DNA of 64,000 nucleotides from contig NZ_NADJ01000040.1 of the NCBI RefSeq assembly GCF_002196705.1, forward strand, positions 372,001-436,000. The letters run 5' to 3'. A model generated the notes under the pieces. It made no database searches. It was not told where the DNA came from and saw nothing but the letters and a program-made list of their open reading frames with translations. Positions 52,827 through 62,189 of this stretch are shown here, one piece after another. The stretch's first letter is position 1. Each line of letters starts with the position of its first letter. This DNA is from Desulfosporosinus sp. FKB (GTDB taxonomy: Bacteria > Bacillota > Desulfitobacteriia > Desulfitobacteriales > Desulfitobacteriaceae). Made by a program: the position numbers and the translations under genes.

Positions 52827-53684
52827 ATACAAAAAAGGAAAAATATAGTTAGAAGCCTAAAAAAGTTCGTATTCTTGTTTCTCGGTTCAGTACTAGCAGC
52901 AATCGGCCTTGAAATATTTCTTGTCCCCAATGACATTATAGATGGGGGCATTACTGGAATCTCTATCATGGCCAGCCATCTTACAAAACTGCCTTTGGGA
53001 GCATTTATTTTCACTTTTAATATTCCTTTTCTCATTTTTAGGTACTATCAAATTGGAAAAAAATTTGTGCTCTCGACGTTATTTTCTATCACAATATTGT
53101 CTTTAGGAGTAAGCATTTTGAATCCTGTCCCTGGATTAACAAATGATACTTTATTGGCAGCAGTATTTGGCGGAATTATCCTTGGCATAGGAGTTGGGTT
53201 AGTGGTCCGATATGGAGGTTCAATGGACGGAACAGAGATTGTGGCTATTGTCACATCAAAACGGATTGGATTTTCAGTTGGAGAAATAGTAATGGTTTTT
53301 AATATTTTTATTTTGAGCAGCGCAGGAATATTGTTTGGCTGGGATAGAGCTATGTACTCACTGATTGCTTATTTCATTGCCTTTAAAGTAATTGACTTGA
53401 CTATACAGGGATTGGATGAATCCAAAGCAGCTATGATTGTCTCTGAGCATCCAGAAGAAATTGCAAACGTTCTATTTACTCGATTAGGTAGAGGTGTGAC
53501 GTTCTTGGAAGGTAAGGGTGGGTTTTCTGGGCGGCCCAAAAGCGTTCTATACTCGGTTATAACTCGTTTGGAGATTGCTGAGCTAAAATCAATTATCGAT
53601 GAAATAGATGAAAATGCTTTCGTAACAATCCACGATGTTCACGATGTTATTGGCGGGAAATCAAAAAAAAGAGCAATTCATTAA
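52827..53684 (+). CDS. YitT-family membrane protein
   Basis: ~285 aa: five to six membrane helices (GSVLAAIGLEIFLVPNDIIDGGITGISIMASHLTKLPLGAFIFTFNIPFL typical of YitT/DUF161), then a C-terminal DUF2179 domain (SEHPEEIANVLFTRLGRGVTFLEGKGGFSG). The best ribosome site AAGGAGGAG (52811-52819) points to an ATA at 52827, giving a usual N-terminus (QKRKNIVRSLKKFVFLFLG). No ATG lies nearby; the first alternative is TTG at 52875, inside the first helix. Function unknown; a transporter-like fold is assumed. Confidence 0.82.
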   Translation: MQKRKNIVRSLKKFVFLFLGSVLAAIGLEIFLVPNDIIDGGITGISIMASHLTKLPLGAFIFTFNIPFLIFRYYQIGKKFVLSTLFSITILSLGVSILNPVPGLTNDTLLAAVFGGIILGIGVGLVVRYGGSMDGTEIVAIVTSKRIGFSVGEIVMVFNIFILSSAGILFGWDRAMYSLIAYFIAFKVIDLTIQGLDESKAAMIVSEHPEEIANVLFTRLGRGVTFLEGKGGFSGRPKSVLYSVITRLEIAELKSIIDEIDENAFVTIHDVHDVIGGKSKKRAIH

Positions 53685-53801
53685 TTTCAAATTATGAAGC
53701 CGCATTTTTTATAATAGATAATTAGTCGTGAAGCTTATTATATGATGATTACCTACATTTTTATAATATACGCTAGAAAAGTAGTTATTAGGAGGTAATC
53801 A

Positions 53802-54275
53802 ATGAGATTTTTTGCAATTGTAAAGGATCCCCTTTTCCTAAGCTTATTAATAATATTAATTATTATTGGAGATTTTTTTATAAACTATATTCCTCTTGAT
53901 TTAATGTTTGTTTTAATATTGTATTTTATTATTGATTTTAGTTTTTTATTTAGAAAGATACTTCAAAGAGACCAAATAAAGTTCCCTTTAGCAAAGGTAG
54001 TTTCATTTGGCATTATTTTAATTGTAGGCTATGGCGATTTATACTTAAAACTATCAAGAAGTTATTCTCATTTCTTTAAAAACGATAGAATTTTGACGAC
54101 GATTGATAGTATTTATTTTAGTATTACAACCTTTACAACTACGGGTTATGGAGATATATATCCTATATCAAACACTGCCAAAATATTTGTTGCAAGTGAA
54201 ATGATTTTTGGATATATTTTGGGTTTGTTAGCTATTGCCATATTGGTCATCAAGTTTATAGATGCAGATGAATAA
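53802..54275 (+). CDS. Potassium channel family protein (ion_trans_2)
   Basis: 157 aa: four hydrophobic segments and a pore with the intact filter TTFTTTGYGDIYP (residues ~109-121). Two N-terminal helices (~10-50), a third (~66-85), the pore helix and the last helix (IFVASEMIFGYILGLLAIAILVIKFI). No RCK/TrkA domain. ATG at 53802 follows TAGGAGGTAATCA. The pore alignment with the altered channel at 36.6 kb suggests a common ancestor. Confidence 0.88.
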   Translation: MRFFAIVKDPLFLSLLIILIIIGDFFINYIPLDLMFVLILYFIIDFSFLFRKILQRDQIKFPLAKVVSFGIILIVGYGDLYLKLSRSYSHFFKNDRILTTIDSIYFSITTFTTTGYGDIYPISNTAKIFVASEMIFGYILGLLAIAILVIKFIDADE

Positions 54276-54302
54276 ATGTTTTATTAAAAAAACAATCTAT
54301 TT

Positions 54303-54329
54303 AGAGAGGTGATACACCTCTCTTTTATT
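54303..54329 (+). terminator. Terminator of the K+ channel gene
   Basis: AGAGAGGTG-ATA-CACCTCTCT followed by TTTATTGTTTT; 28 bases behind the stop. Confidence 0.85.
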
Positions 54330-54488
54330 GTTTTGAGAGTAAATTGCGATGACCAGCGGAGTACCGGGTTTAACTCCCAAGGTTTGTACCCCGAAAAATC
54401 AATAACTAAACATAGTTAATCGAGTGCAAACTAGACGTTGAAATTACTTGTTATCAATCAGGTATCAACTAAGTATGGGAGGGGTTTA

Positions 54489-55529
54489 ATGTCTGGTGAA
54501 ACAATTGGTCTGCTGTTGGCAATTAACTCAGGGATACTTTCTGTTGTTGGTCTGATTACCATCTTTATATCCATGAACAGCCAGCACAGCGTGCAGTATA
54601 GTCGTGAAATTCTCTGGGGAATTTTTACCTTGCCTTATAAAAAGAACCTATTTCTTGATAAACAGGCTATCGGCCAGGAAGTCTTTCGAAAATTTATTTT
54701 GTACGAACAAATTATCAAGGACAAAAATGCCTTCTTGATCAAGATTATTACCTTTTCCCAAATGGTCTTAACCTTTTCAATGATAATATGGACGACAATA
54801 GTGCTAAACCTCCTAATTAGGAACCCTTCTCTGGCGGACAAAATTATTCTGCTCCTCGGTCTAAGTCTGGCCCTTTGTTTTATCTTTTATTTCATCGTTA
54901 AGATCTTAGGAGATTTGAAAAATGTCAGTAAGGTCGGACAACTGCCAACGGTTGAAGAATTACTGGATGCTGACTTTCTTGCGAATAACTTGAATGTTAT
55001 AACCCTTGCGGCTGTTTCGTCACGCTTGAAAATTCTTGATTCTAACATTTACCTTGGCTTCCCAATTCCATTTAAGAATCTAAGAGTAAAGATAACACTC
55101 CAACAGCCTCAAGAAAATGAAGACGATGATACAACAAATTTAAATGGCGGCCAAACACTGACAGCTCAGTTAGATAGCTTCAGGAAACTTGACCTTAAAG
55201 ATTTTAAATTGCTGGATGATGATTATTGCTATTATTTAATGTCCGATCTCCATTCTTTGGGGGTAAGCGGAAATAGTTTTTTGGTGACAATTGATTTACT
55301 AAGCAGGCAAGGACTTGTCGCTGCTGAATTTTATTGTGAAAGCCTTAATAACCATCATAAATTAATCTTCCCCTATTCGTTTGTCGAACGATTCATTAAT
55401 CGCCAAAGTGATTTAGATCCCTTCAGCCGATATCGAAAGAACCTCGAAAACGGTGGTCCAGATCGCCCGGCGGAAAGAGTCAATCTAGGACAGAGCCTTA
55501 TAGAATTAATGGAGAATGAGGTTAAATAG
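54489..55529 (+). CDS. Hypothetical membrane protein
   Basis: 346 aa. One helix at residues ~5-28, a helical cytosolic stretch, two helices at ~88-110 and ~118-140, then a ~200-aa soluble C-terminal part (FPIPFKNLRVKITLQQPQENEDDD...) with an acidic loop. No family recognised. ATG at 54489 follows GGGAGGGG; the frame is open to 54438 without a ribosome site. Confidence 0.6.
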   Translation: MSGETIGLLLAINSGILSVVGLITIFISMNSQHSVQYSREILWGIFTLPYKKNLFLDKQAIGQEVFRKFILYEQIIKDKNAFLIKIITFSQMVLTFSMIIWTTIVLNLLIRNPSLADKIILLLGLSLALCFIFYFIVKILGDLKNVSKVGQLPTVEELLDADFLANNLNVITLAAVSSRLKILDSNIYLGFPIPFKNLRVKITLQQPQENEDDDTTNLNGGQTLTAQLDSFRKLDLKDFKLLDDDYCYYLMSDLHSLGVSGNSFLVTIDLLSRQGLVAAEFYCESLNNHHKLIFPYSFVERFINRQSDLDPFSRYRKNLENGGPDRPAERVNLGQSLIELMENEVK

Positions 55530-55866
55530 TTGTTGAGCAACCAAAGCATATGATTATTCTATATAGAAGACTATATTTCCAGGATAAACCAGGTTATAAA
55601 TCGAATTGGATTGGATTCAATTCGATTGTTTGAATTGTTGGATTAATTTTGACTGCGATATTAGATTAGATTAATTCGAATTGAATTATTCTTTAAGGTG
55701 AATTTAAGTTTCGGTATATATAATACCTTTTGTGCCTAATCGATAATGGAGAATTTTCCCTAACTAATTGCAATAATTTCAGACCATGGTAATATGAAAT
55801 TAATAAAACATCACAGGGGACACAAATACTATTAAAAAATACTTTAGAATGTAGGATAAAATCAAC
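55530..55866. other. Intergenic with AT-rich inverted repeats before glf
   Basis: AATCGAATTG (55599-55608) and CAATTCGATT (55618-55627) are exact complements; ATTCGAATTGAAT recurs at 55674-55686. Possibly an operator or a cruciform; no gene. Confidence 0.4.
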
Positions 55867-57030
55867 ATGAACGACAAGAAACTATATGATTGCCTCGTGA
55901 TCGGCTGTGGTATGGCAGGATCAGTTATTGCGCGGGAATTGGCTGAACGAGCAGGTAAAAAAGTATTGATTCTGGAAATGCGCGGTCATATCGGAGGCAA
56001 TACTTATGATTTTAAGGATAAAAACGGAATTCTTATCCATGGGTATGGTCCTCACATCTTTCATACGAACAGTAAAAGAGTCTTTGATTATCTCTCCCGC
56101 TTCACAACTTGGCGAAATTACTCCCACGAGGTAGTAGGCGATATCCACGGACAGCTGATGCCTATTCCTTTTAACCTTAATTCCCTTCACTTAGCCTATG
56201 AGCCAAGCAAAGCAGGCAGAATTGAGCAAAAGCTGATCGACACCTTTGGCTTCGGCAGCAAGGTACCCATCTTGGATTTACGACAGCAACATGATCCTGA
56301 ACTTGCCGAAATCGCAGATTTCATCTACAAGAACGTGTTTTTGTATTACACCCAAAAGCAATGGGGGCTCGCTCCGGATGAAATTGATTCCTTAGTTACA
56401 GCACGCGTGCCTGTCTTTATTTCCTATGACAACCGCTACTTTCAAGATACTTATCAAGGTATCCCCGCTCAAAGCTATACCTCACTCTTTGCAGGCATGC
56501 TCGAGCATCCTAATATTGAGCTTAGTCTTAATTCCGACGCCCGCAAACGGCTTCGTCTCGAATCCGGGAAAGTATTCCTTGATGGTAACCTTTTTAACGG
56601 GTCGGTCATCTACTCCGGACCGCTCGACGAATTGTTTGACTGCCGCTACGGACGCCTGCCTTACCGAACGTTAGATTTTGTTTTCGAGACACATGAAATG
56701 ACCTGGTACCAACCCAAAGGGACCGTAAATTATCCGGTTGATCAAGACTATACTCGTATCACTGAATTCAAGCACCTTACGGGACAGGTTCTGAACGAAC
56801 GAACAACGATAGTCAAAGAATATCCCCGGGCATATACGGGAACAGACGGCGAGACTCCCTATTACCCAATCCAAAACCCTGAAAATTCAACCCTCTATGA
56901 ACGCTATCGAACGCTTACTGATGAATTCCCGAATTTTTATGTCCTAGGCAGACTTGCAGAGTACAAATACTATAATATGGACGCAATAGCTGCTAAAGCT
57001 TTAGAACTTGCAGATACCATAATAGGTTAA
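55867..57030 (+). CDS. glf: UDP-galactopyranose mutase
   Basis: 387 aa flavoenzyme converting UDP-Galp to UDP-Galf for surface glycans. FAD-binding VIGCGMAGSVIARELAERAGKKVLILEMRGHIGGNTYD at the N-terminus, HGYGPHIFHTNSKRVFDYLSRFTTW, and the C-terminal YYPIQNPENSTLYERYRTL with YYNMDAIAAKAL. Length and motifs are normal. It heads a plus-strand group with two glycosyltransferases and a flippase-like protein; galactofuranose in a cell-wall polymer is the likely product. Confidence 0.94.
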   Translation: MNDKKLYDCLVIGCGMAGSVIARELAERAGKKVLILEMRGHIGGNTYDFKDKNGILIHGYGPHIFHTNSKRVFDYLSRFTTWRNYSHEVVGDIHGQLMPIPFNLNSLHLAYEPSKAGRIEQKLIDTFGFGSKVPILDLRQQHDPELAEIADFIYKNVFLYYTQKQWGLAPDEIDSLVTARVPVFISYDNRYFQDTYQGIPAQSYTSLFAGMLEHPNIELSLNSDARKRLRLESGKVFLDGNLFNGSVIYSGPLDELFDCRYGRLPYRTLDFVFETHEMTWYQPKGTVNYPVDQDYTRITEFKHLTGQVLNERTTIVKEYPRAYTGTDGETPYYPIQNPENSTLYERYRTLTDEFPNFYVLGRLAEYKYYNMDAIAAKALELADTIIG

Positions 57031-57051
57031 GGGAATTTCAATTTATCCAAT

Positions 57052-57100
57052 CATAAGACTCCCATTCTACAAGTGGGAGTGGTTCGCTAACGAGTTCACT
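57052..57100. repeat. IS200/IS605-like palindromic unit, copy 2
   Basis: TAAGACTCCCATT-CTAC-AAGTGGGAGTGG followed by ACGAGTTCACT, the same order as copies 1 (reverse complement) and 3; one C of the stem is missing. It lies between glf and the first GT2 gene. Confidence 0.6.
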
Positions 57101-57151
57101 TCCCAAGATCGGGAAAATTAACGCAAAACGTTGCAGAACGGAGCATTTAGT

Positions 57152-58171
57152 TTGAGAACAATTTCATTTGCCATCCCCTGTTACAATTCAGCCTCTTATA
57201 TGGAACGCTGCATCGATACACTTCTTCCCTTCGGAAATGATGTGGAGATTATTATTGTCGACGACGGTTCTACCGATAACACCGGAAAAATTGCCGATCA
57301 TTATGCCGAACAATACCCTGATTTTGTACGGGTAATTCATCAAGAAAACGGCGGGCATGGTGAAGCGGTTAATACAGGTATAAAAAACGCCTCCGGTCTT
57401 TATTTTAAAGTTGTAGACTCTGATGACTGGATCGACGAACAAGGCTTGGCTAAGGTTCTGCAGACCCTCAAAACCTTAGTTGCTGACAACTCTGCTCCAG
57501 ACATGATGGTCTGTAACTATATCTATGAAAAACTGGCTGAAGGGACCAGACACGTCATTAACTATAGCAATGTCTTCCCGCGTCAGCAGATATTCGGTTG
57601 GGATGACATGAAGAGATTCCATCCCTGGAAGTACCTTTTAATGCATTCCTTAATTTACAAAACACAGCTCTTGCACGAATGTGGTCTTAAACTGCCTAAA
57701 CACACGTTTTATGTGGACAATATATTTGCATACCAACCGCTGCCTTTTGTCAAAACTATATATTATCTCGATGTGGATCTTTATCATTACTTTATTGGCC
57801 GCCAGGATCAGTCAGTCAACGAAAGCGTGATGCTCAAGAGAATTGATCAACAGCTTTTGGTAACCCGCATCATGATAGGCTGTCACCGCTTGCCTGGAAG
57901 CATCGCCAGTAAAAAGCTATCCAGCTATATGCTGGGCTATTTGGCAATTATGATGACCATTTGCACCGTGTTCCTAAGAATTTCCGGAACACAGGAAGAC
58001 ATTAAGAAGGAAAAGGAGCTTTGGTCCTTCCTGATCAATTGTGACAATGGCCTATACCGGCATGCCCTCATAAGGTTTCTCAGAATGGTGACAACCCTGC
58101 CCGGAAATTCCGGCAATAAAATCACCGTTGGCTTATATAACATCGCACGAAAAGTCTATAAATTTAACTGA
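57152..58171 (+). CDS. Family 2 glycosyltransferase (first paralog)
   Basis: 339 aa. GT-A fold: FAIPCYNSASYMERCIDTLLPFGNDVEIIIVDDGSTDNTGKI and the DxD-type KVVDSDDWIDE (~residue 97). The C-terminal part contains a helical region with LKLPKHTFYVDNIFAYQPLPFVKTIYYLDVDLYHYFIGRQDQSVNESVM. TTG at 57152 follows ACGGAGC. It is clearly paralogous to the GT2 at 59.2 kb (same words HTFYVDN and YHYFIGR-DQSVN). Confidence 0.88.
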   Translation: MRTISFAIPCYNSASYMERCIDTLLPFGNDVEIIIVDDGSTDNTGKIADHYAEQYPDFVRVIHQENGGHGEAVNTGIKNASGLYFKVVDSDDWIDEQGLAKVLQTLKTLVADNSAPDMMVCNYIYEKLAEGTRHVINYSNVFPRQQIFGWDDMKRFHPWKYLLMHSLIYKTQLLHECGLKLPKHTFYVDNIFAYQPLPFVKTIYYLDVDLYHYFIGRQDQSVNESVMLKRIDQQLLVTRIMIGCHRLPGSIASKKLSSYMLGYLAIMMTICTVFLRISGTQEDIKKEKELWSFLINCDNGLYRHALIRFLRMVTTLPGNSGNKITVGLYNIARKVYKFN

Positions 58172-58216
58172 CCTTTCTTCAAATTCACAAGAATCTTTAA
58201 TCAAGGGAGCAAATGA

Positions 58217-59149
58217 ATGCCCAATGCTACAAAACTAAAGCTCATTTCAGGTATGCTGATCACTGTTGTTGTTATTTACTACTCAATCGGAGCAATCAAA
58301 GATCTGCATGTCGAACAAGTATTCAGTTCAAATATCAGCTGGAGCCTGACAATTTTTTCAATCGCTGTTTATATCTATGCCAACTATATTCGCGGACTTG
58401 CCTATACACGGGGTATTGACCGGGACATGGACAGAATGACCGCTTTACAAATTGTGGGTTTAGGTCACGCCGCTAACATGGTTTTACCTTTCCATGTCGG
58501 CGAAGGACTGCGGGCTGCCTTTTTCCCGGCAAGCTACAATGCCCTGCGGCGGACAAAACTCTTAATCATACCGGCTTTCGCCGATTTTGCCGCAATTATG
58601 TTGGTTTCGATTCCTGCGGTTCCCTTTGCAGGGTTCAAGGATCAAAATTTGCTCAAAGCCCTCTGGATTCTGACTTTTCTCTGTATTGCCGTCTTTATTG
58701 TTTTTGGTATCCTGATCGCTCTTCTTCCACGGCTGCGCAGTTATTTCAACGAATATTTAAATTTTGATTCAGTCAAAATGATGGCTTGGGTTGTTCTTTC
58801 CTGGGTTCTGCTGCTTGTGTCGACATGGATCGGACTTGTGGCCTTTGGCTTTCCCTGGGGAGCATCCATTCGCATGTCCCTGGCTGTTTTCGCTGCAACC
58901 AATATCATTAATTTCATACCGGCTACCCCGGGAGCAATCGGTCTTTTCGAATATGGAACAATTTTAGGCCTCGGGGGCTTGGGAATCGACCAGACGACAG
59001 CACTCACAGCAAGCTTGTTATTGCATCTGATCCAGTACGCGGCACTCCTGCCCTTAGGTATCTTCCTTTACATTGTTGCTCTTCGCGGGCAATACGGAGA
59101 AACGCTCAGTAATATGAGACGCACAAGTCTCCAAAAGAATCCCAAATAA
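58217..59149 (+). CDS. Lysylphosphatidylglycerol synthase TM region / UPF0104 flippase-like protein
   Basis: 310 aa with about seven to eight membrane helices, VLPFHVGEGLRAAFF (the polar core motif of the family, ~residues 90-105) and NFIPATPGAIGLFEYGTILGLGGLGIDQTTALTASLLLHLIQYAALLPLGIFLY at the end. Lacks the LPG-synthase catalytic domain. In polysaccharide clusters such proteins are thought to help flip or attach lipid-linked sugars. ATG at 58217 is behind AGGGAGC. Confidence 0.82.
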   Translation: MPNATKLKLISGMLITVVVIYYSIGAIKDLHVEQVFSSNISWSLTIFSIAVYIYANYIRGLAYTRGIDRDMDRMTALQIVGLGHAANMVLPFHVGEGLRAAFFPASYNALRRTKLLIIPAFADFAAIMLVSIPAVPFAGFKDQNLLKALWILTFLCIAVFIVFGILIALLPRLRSYFNEYLNFDSVKMMAWVVLSWVLLLVSTWIGLVAFGFPWGASIRMSLAVFAATNIINFIPATPGAIGLFEYGTILGLGGLGIDQTTALTASLLLHLIQYAALLPLGIFLYIVALRGQYGETLSNMRRTSLQKNPK

Positions 59150-59200
59150 GCACGTAATAAGCATATAAAACAAAATGATAATAAGTGGAGATGAACAAAA

Positions 59201-60208
59201 ATTAAACTCTTATCAATTGTGGTACCGTCCTATAATTCACAGGATTATCTTCATCTCTGTCTGGATACTGTTGTCCAAGGCGGACCAGAAGTAGAGGTTA
59301 TCGTCGTTGATGATGGTTCTACAGACAACACGGCGGCTATTGCCCGCAAATACTGTGATCGCTATCCTGACATTGTCCGTCTTGAACAGAAAGAAAACGG
59401 CGGGCATGGTTCAGCAGTCAACCGCGGCTTAGAGGTTGCCACAGGGGCATATTTCAAAGTTGTTGATAGTGACGACTGGTTAGATCCTACGGACTACTTG
59501 TCGGTGCTTTCCTTCTTACGCAGCAATTCTTCCGTGGACCTGCTGATCACCAATTATGTTTACGAATATTCCTATAACGGCAAACATAAAGTGATGCGCT
59601 ACAACAATGTTTTTCCCGAGGGTAAGGTTATTTCCTGGGACAACATGCGTTCTTTTCGCTTCGACCAATTGATGCTCATGCATTCCATGTTTTACCGCAC
59701 AAAATTATTAAGACAGTGCGGCTTAAAACTGCCGGAACACACCTTTTACGTGGACAACCTCGTTGCCTATTTACCTCTTCCCTATGTCAAAAGCTTAATA
59801 TACCTGGATTGTTCTCCCTATCACTATTTCATTGGCCGACCAGACCAATCCGTCAACACGCAGATCATGATCAAACGAATCGACCAACAGATCAAAGTAA
59901 CACGCATGATGATTGAAGCCTACGATGTTTATAACAACATCAACTATAAAAGCCTTAGACAATATATGCTTTTTTATCTTTCGATGATGGTAGCTACCAC
60001 CGTGACTCATCTCTATATAGCGGAGGATAAAACACTCAGCAGCAAGGCAGACGAGCTTTGGGATTATATCAAACAAAGCAATAAAAAACTGTATGCTGAA
60101 CTGCGGGGCAGCTTTATCAATCTGTGTATAGACCTTGCTCAGAAAATTAACCCGCGCATTCTGGCCCATAGTCTGAAGCTCATTAAGCGTATTTATAAGT
60201 TCAGTTAA
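59201..60208 (+). CDS. Family 2 glycosyltransferase (second paralog)
   Basis: 335 aa if started at the ATT of 59201 (IKLLSIVVPSYNSQDYLHLCLDTVV). GT-A motifs EVIVVDDGSTDNTAAI and KVVDSDDWLDPTDYL. The only standard codons are the GTG at 59219 inside the first strand (VVPSYNS), which would clip the fold; the ribosome-like GGAGATG lies 10 bases before ATT. Roughly half identical to the GT2 at 57.2 kb, so a tandem duplication now separated by the flippase gene. Confidence 0.86.
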   Translation: MKLLSIVVPSYNSQDYLHLCLDTVVQGGPEVEVIVVDDGSTDNTAAIARKYCDRYPDIVRLEQKENGGHGSAVNRGLEVATGAYFKVVDSDDWLDPTDYLSVLSFLRSNSSVDLLITNYVYEYSYNGKHKVMRYNNVFPEGKVISWDNMRSFRFDQLMLMHSMFYRTKLLRQCGLKLPEHTFYVDNLVAYLPLPYVKSLIYLDCSPYHYFIGRPDQSVNTQIMIKRIDQQIKVTRMMIEAYDVYNNINYKSLRQYMLFYLSMMVATTVTHLYIAEDKTLSSKADELWDYIKQSNKKLYAELRGSFINLCIDLAQKINPRILAHSLKLIKRIYKFS

Positions 60209-60228
60209 ACTTACAATAGCTGTAATTA

Positions 60229-60277
60229 AACTCAGCCCCGGCACAATTCGACACGTGCCGTGGGCTGAGTTTTTTTA
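60229..60277. terminator. Bidirectional terminator between GT2 and lipoprotein genes
   Basis: AACTCAGCCC/GGGCTGAGTT and CGGCAC/GTGCCG form a long stem (60229-60271) followed on the plus strand by TTTTTTT; on the minus strand the tail is TTTAATTACAG. Serves both convergent genes. Confidence 0.85.
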
Positions 60278-60931
60278 TTGCAAAGTTACGGCAGAGTTTA
60301 ATTTTCCTACAGTACTATTTGCCAGAACATAATCCACTTCCAGGGTAAACGTGTCATCCTTAGCAAAGGCTAAAGTATCCCGATTATTTTCACCGTTTAA
60401 CTCCGAGATATATAAATCCAAATCAACGGCACCATTTACAGGAGTTGCTATGTAACCTATATCTCCTTGAGGTAATATCTGAGTTCCTTGAGAATCAAAA
60501 ACCGCCATAACATAACCATCACTAGGCAGTGAAAGATTTTTATTATAGATCCAACCCCATTTAAACCACTTGCCGAATTCATTGTAACGTATCCAGATCG
60601 ATTTTAGGCTTATTTGCTGGTTGATTGGAATCGTTATGTGAAAATGTCCATCCTTTTTCCCATCGGGCTTTAAAGCCGATGGGCTTAATTTATCCGCATC
60701 CAACCCTTTATAGGTGAAAGCAACAGAAGACTGTGTTAAAACATTAACCGCAGGAACTTGTGCTTGGGTAGTCTGCCCGGCCGAGAGGCCTTGAGAAGCC
60801 TGTGCAGAGGGCGATTGGGATGTCTTGGATTGTGAATTAGATACCGGTTGTTTATTAAAAGTATTGCATCCTGAAAGAGTTATCAGCAAGAATAAGAGCA
60901 GCGGTAACTTCATTAGCTTCATTAGCTTCAT
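60275..60931 (-). CDS. Hypothetical lipoprotein
   Basis: 218 aa. A signal peptide MKLMKLMKLPLLLFLLITLSGC with a lipobox ending in Cys, a Ser/Gln-rich linker (residues ~25-60), then a globular domain (SVAFTYKGLDADKLSPSALKPDGKKDGHFHITIPINQQISLKSIWIRYNEFGKW). Function unknown. ATG at 60931 has GAGGTGA seven bases upstream. The triple ATGAAGCTA repeat at the start (60914-60931) is a short in-frame microsatellite that lengthens the signal peptide n-region. Confidence 0.68.
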   Translation of the reverse strand: MKLMKLMKLPLLLFLLITLSGCNTFNKQPVSNSQSKTSQSPSAQASQGLSAGQTTQAQVPAVNVLTQSSVAFTYKGLDADKLSPSALKPDGKKDGHFHITIPINQQISLKSIWIRYNEFGKWFKWGWIYNKNLSLPSDGYVMAVFDSQGTQILPQGDIGYIATPVNGAVDLDLYISELNGENNRDTLAFAKDDTFTLEVDYVLANSTVGKLNSAVTLQ

Positions 60932-61071
60932 TAGCTTCACCTCAATCATTATCTTCAAGCCCATCAAGAAGACTATATAGCGATAGAATCCAAAATCTAA
61001 TGCTAATAACATAACCTATTAATTATGGAACATAGAACATAAAACATAATATAAACCATCGAACATTGAAA

Positions 61072-61779
61072 TTAGATAGTATTGCCGCCGCATAGGATAT
61101 TTTGGGAAAAATCCAAAAAACCGGCAGTCGTATAAACCGTAATCGCAAGAAGCTTTTCAGCTGCAATAAAATAGTTTTCTTCTTTTATCCCTTTTTCTAC
61201 TGAAACAAGAGGATAATAAGGTGCTGACAATTCCACATTATGTCTTATCCATTGGCTGGGGTGTGTAAACGCCTTATATAGTCCACTTTGTTTGAATGTA
61301 AATTTATCAAGATTATTGCTTGTCCAGCGTTCAAACTCTTGATGTCCGTCAAAAAGAACCCCCAACGCATGGTGAGGTACGCACATATCCTGTACAAGAT
61401 GTAAAGCCGCACCCAAGTAAAACATGCCTTTAGATACATTCTGCTGACTCATAATAATAGCCTTGTTGAAGTAGTATTGACATTCCGCATCAGCTCCGGG
61501 CCAATGCAACCCCCCCTGTTTTTGGGGATCAGAGAAATAGTGGCAGACATTTTTCCAACGCTTATCTGCCCAAAACAATCCTTTTATTAGCATATCGTCA
61601 TAAGGACGGAAATAGGTCAGTACATCGTTTTTGCCATCTCGTTCCAAAACATGGTAGGCTTCATGCAGACAGTGCCCATGAGTCTTAAGGGGAGCATCTA
61701 AAAATATCTGTAATGGCCCGACCGGAACCAGTAAAGCCTTCGTCACTATATTTAAGGTTTGTTCTGATAAAATCCGCAA
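61072..61779 (-). CDS. Zinc-dependent phospholipase C-like protein
   Basis: 235 aa, helical. The Zn-ligand pattern of the phospholipase C/P1-nuclease fold is seen: HGHCLHEAYHVLERDG (~residue 33), DAECQYYFNKAI, ALHLVQDMCVPHHALG (~125-140, HxxxD plus His) and HQEFERW. No signal peptide is visible, so it may act inside the cell, in contrast with secreted clostridial alpha toxins. Substrate unknown. Confidence 0.78.
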   Translation of the reverse strand: MRILSEQTLNIVTKALLVPVGPLQIFLDAPLKTHGHCLHEAYHVLERDGKNDVLTYFRPYDDMLIKGLFWADKRWKNVCHYFSDPQKQGGLHWPGADAECQYYFNKAIIMSQQNVSKGMFYLGAALHLVQDMCVPHHALGVLFDGHQEFERWTSNNLDKFTFKQSGLYKAFTHPSQWIRHNVELSAPYYPLVSVEKGIKEENYFIAAEKLLAITVYTTAGFLDFSQNILCGGNTI

Positions 61780-62000
61780 CTTATAAACACCCCTACTCTA
61801 TTTTGAATAACTTTTACAAATGACATTGTCCGATTCACCTAGCGCGAATCGGACAATGAGTTGTATGAAACCATTTCGTGCTCTCAGTACTGAGAATACA
61901 TCACAAACCTTTAACTATCCTTAAGAAATAAATAAATTTAAAAATCTATTCGTTAACATTTAACAAAGTGTTTGAACGAGTTCACTTGGTTAATGAGATA

Positions 62001-62189
62001 TCATAGTGTTTCTCGTCCGAGAGAAAATCCCAAACTCAGCGAAATACCCAACAAAAAAATGACAATCGAAACCAGGTTAGGTGACTTCCAGTTTTCTAAA
62101 AGTTTGACAATGATAATCGTTATGGCTATGCCCCAGAAAATTCTCCAATCACCACAGAAAAAATCAAATATCTTCCTAAATATATTCAT
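62001..62189 (-). CDS. Small membrane protein
   Basis: 62 aa with two short hydrophobic helices (IFWGIAITIIIVKLL and VSIVIFLLGISLSLGF). Its ATG overlaps the stop of the preceding gene (TGATG), which implies translational coupling. No family recognised. Confidence 0.55.
   Translation of the reverse strand: MNIFRKIFDFFCGDWRIFWGIAITIIIVKLLENWKSPNLVSIVIFLLGISLSLGFSLGRETL

Noticed and set aside
60914-60931. ATGAAGCTA triple repeat as a regulatory element
   Set aside because: It is inside the lipoprotein signal sequence and in frame; a simple coding microsatellite.
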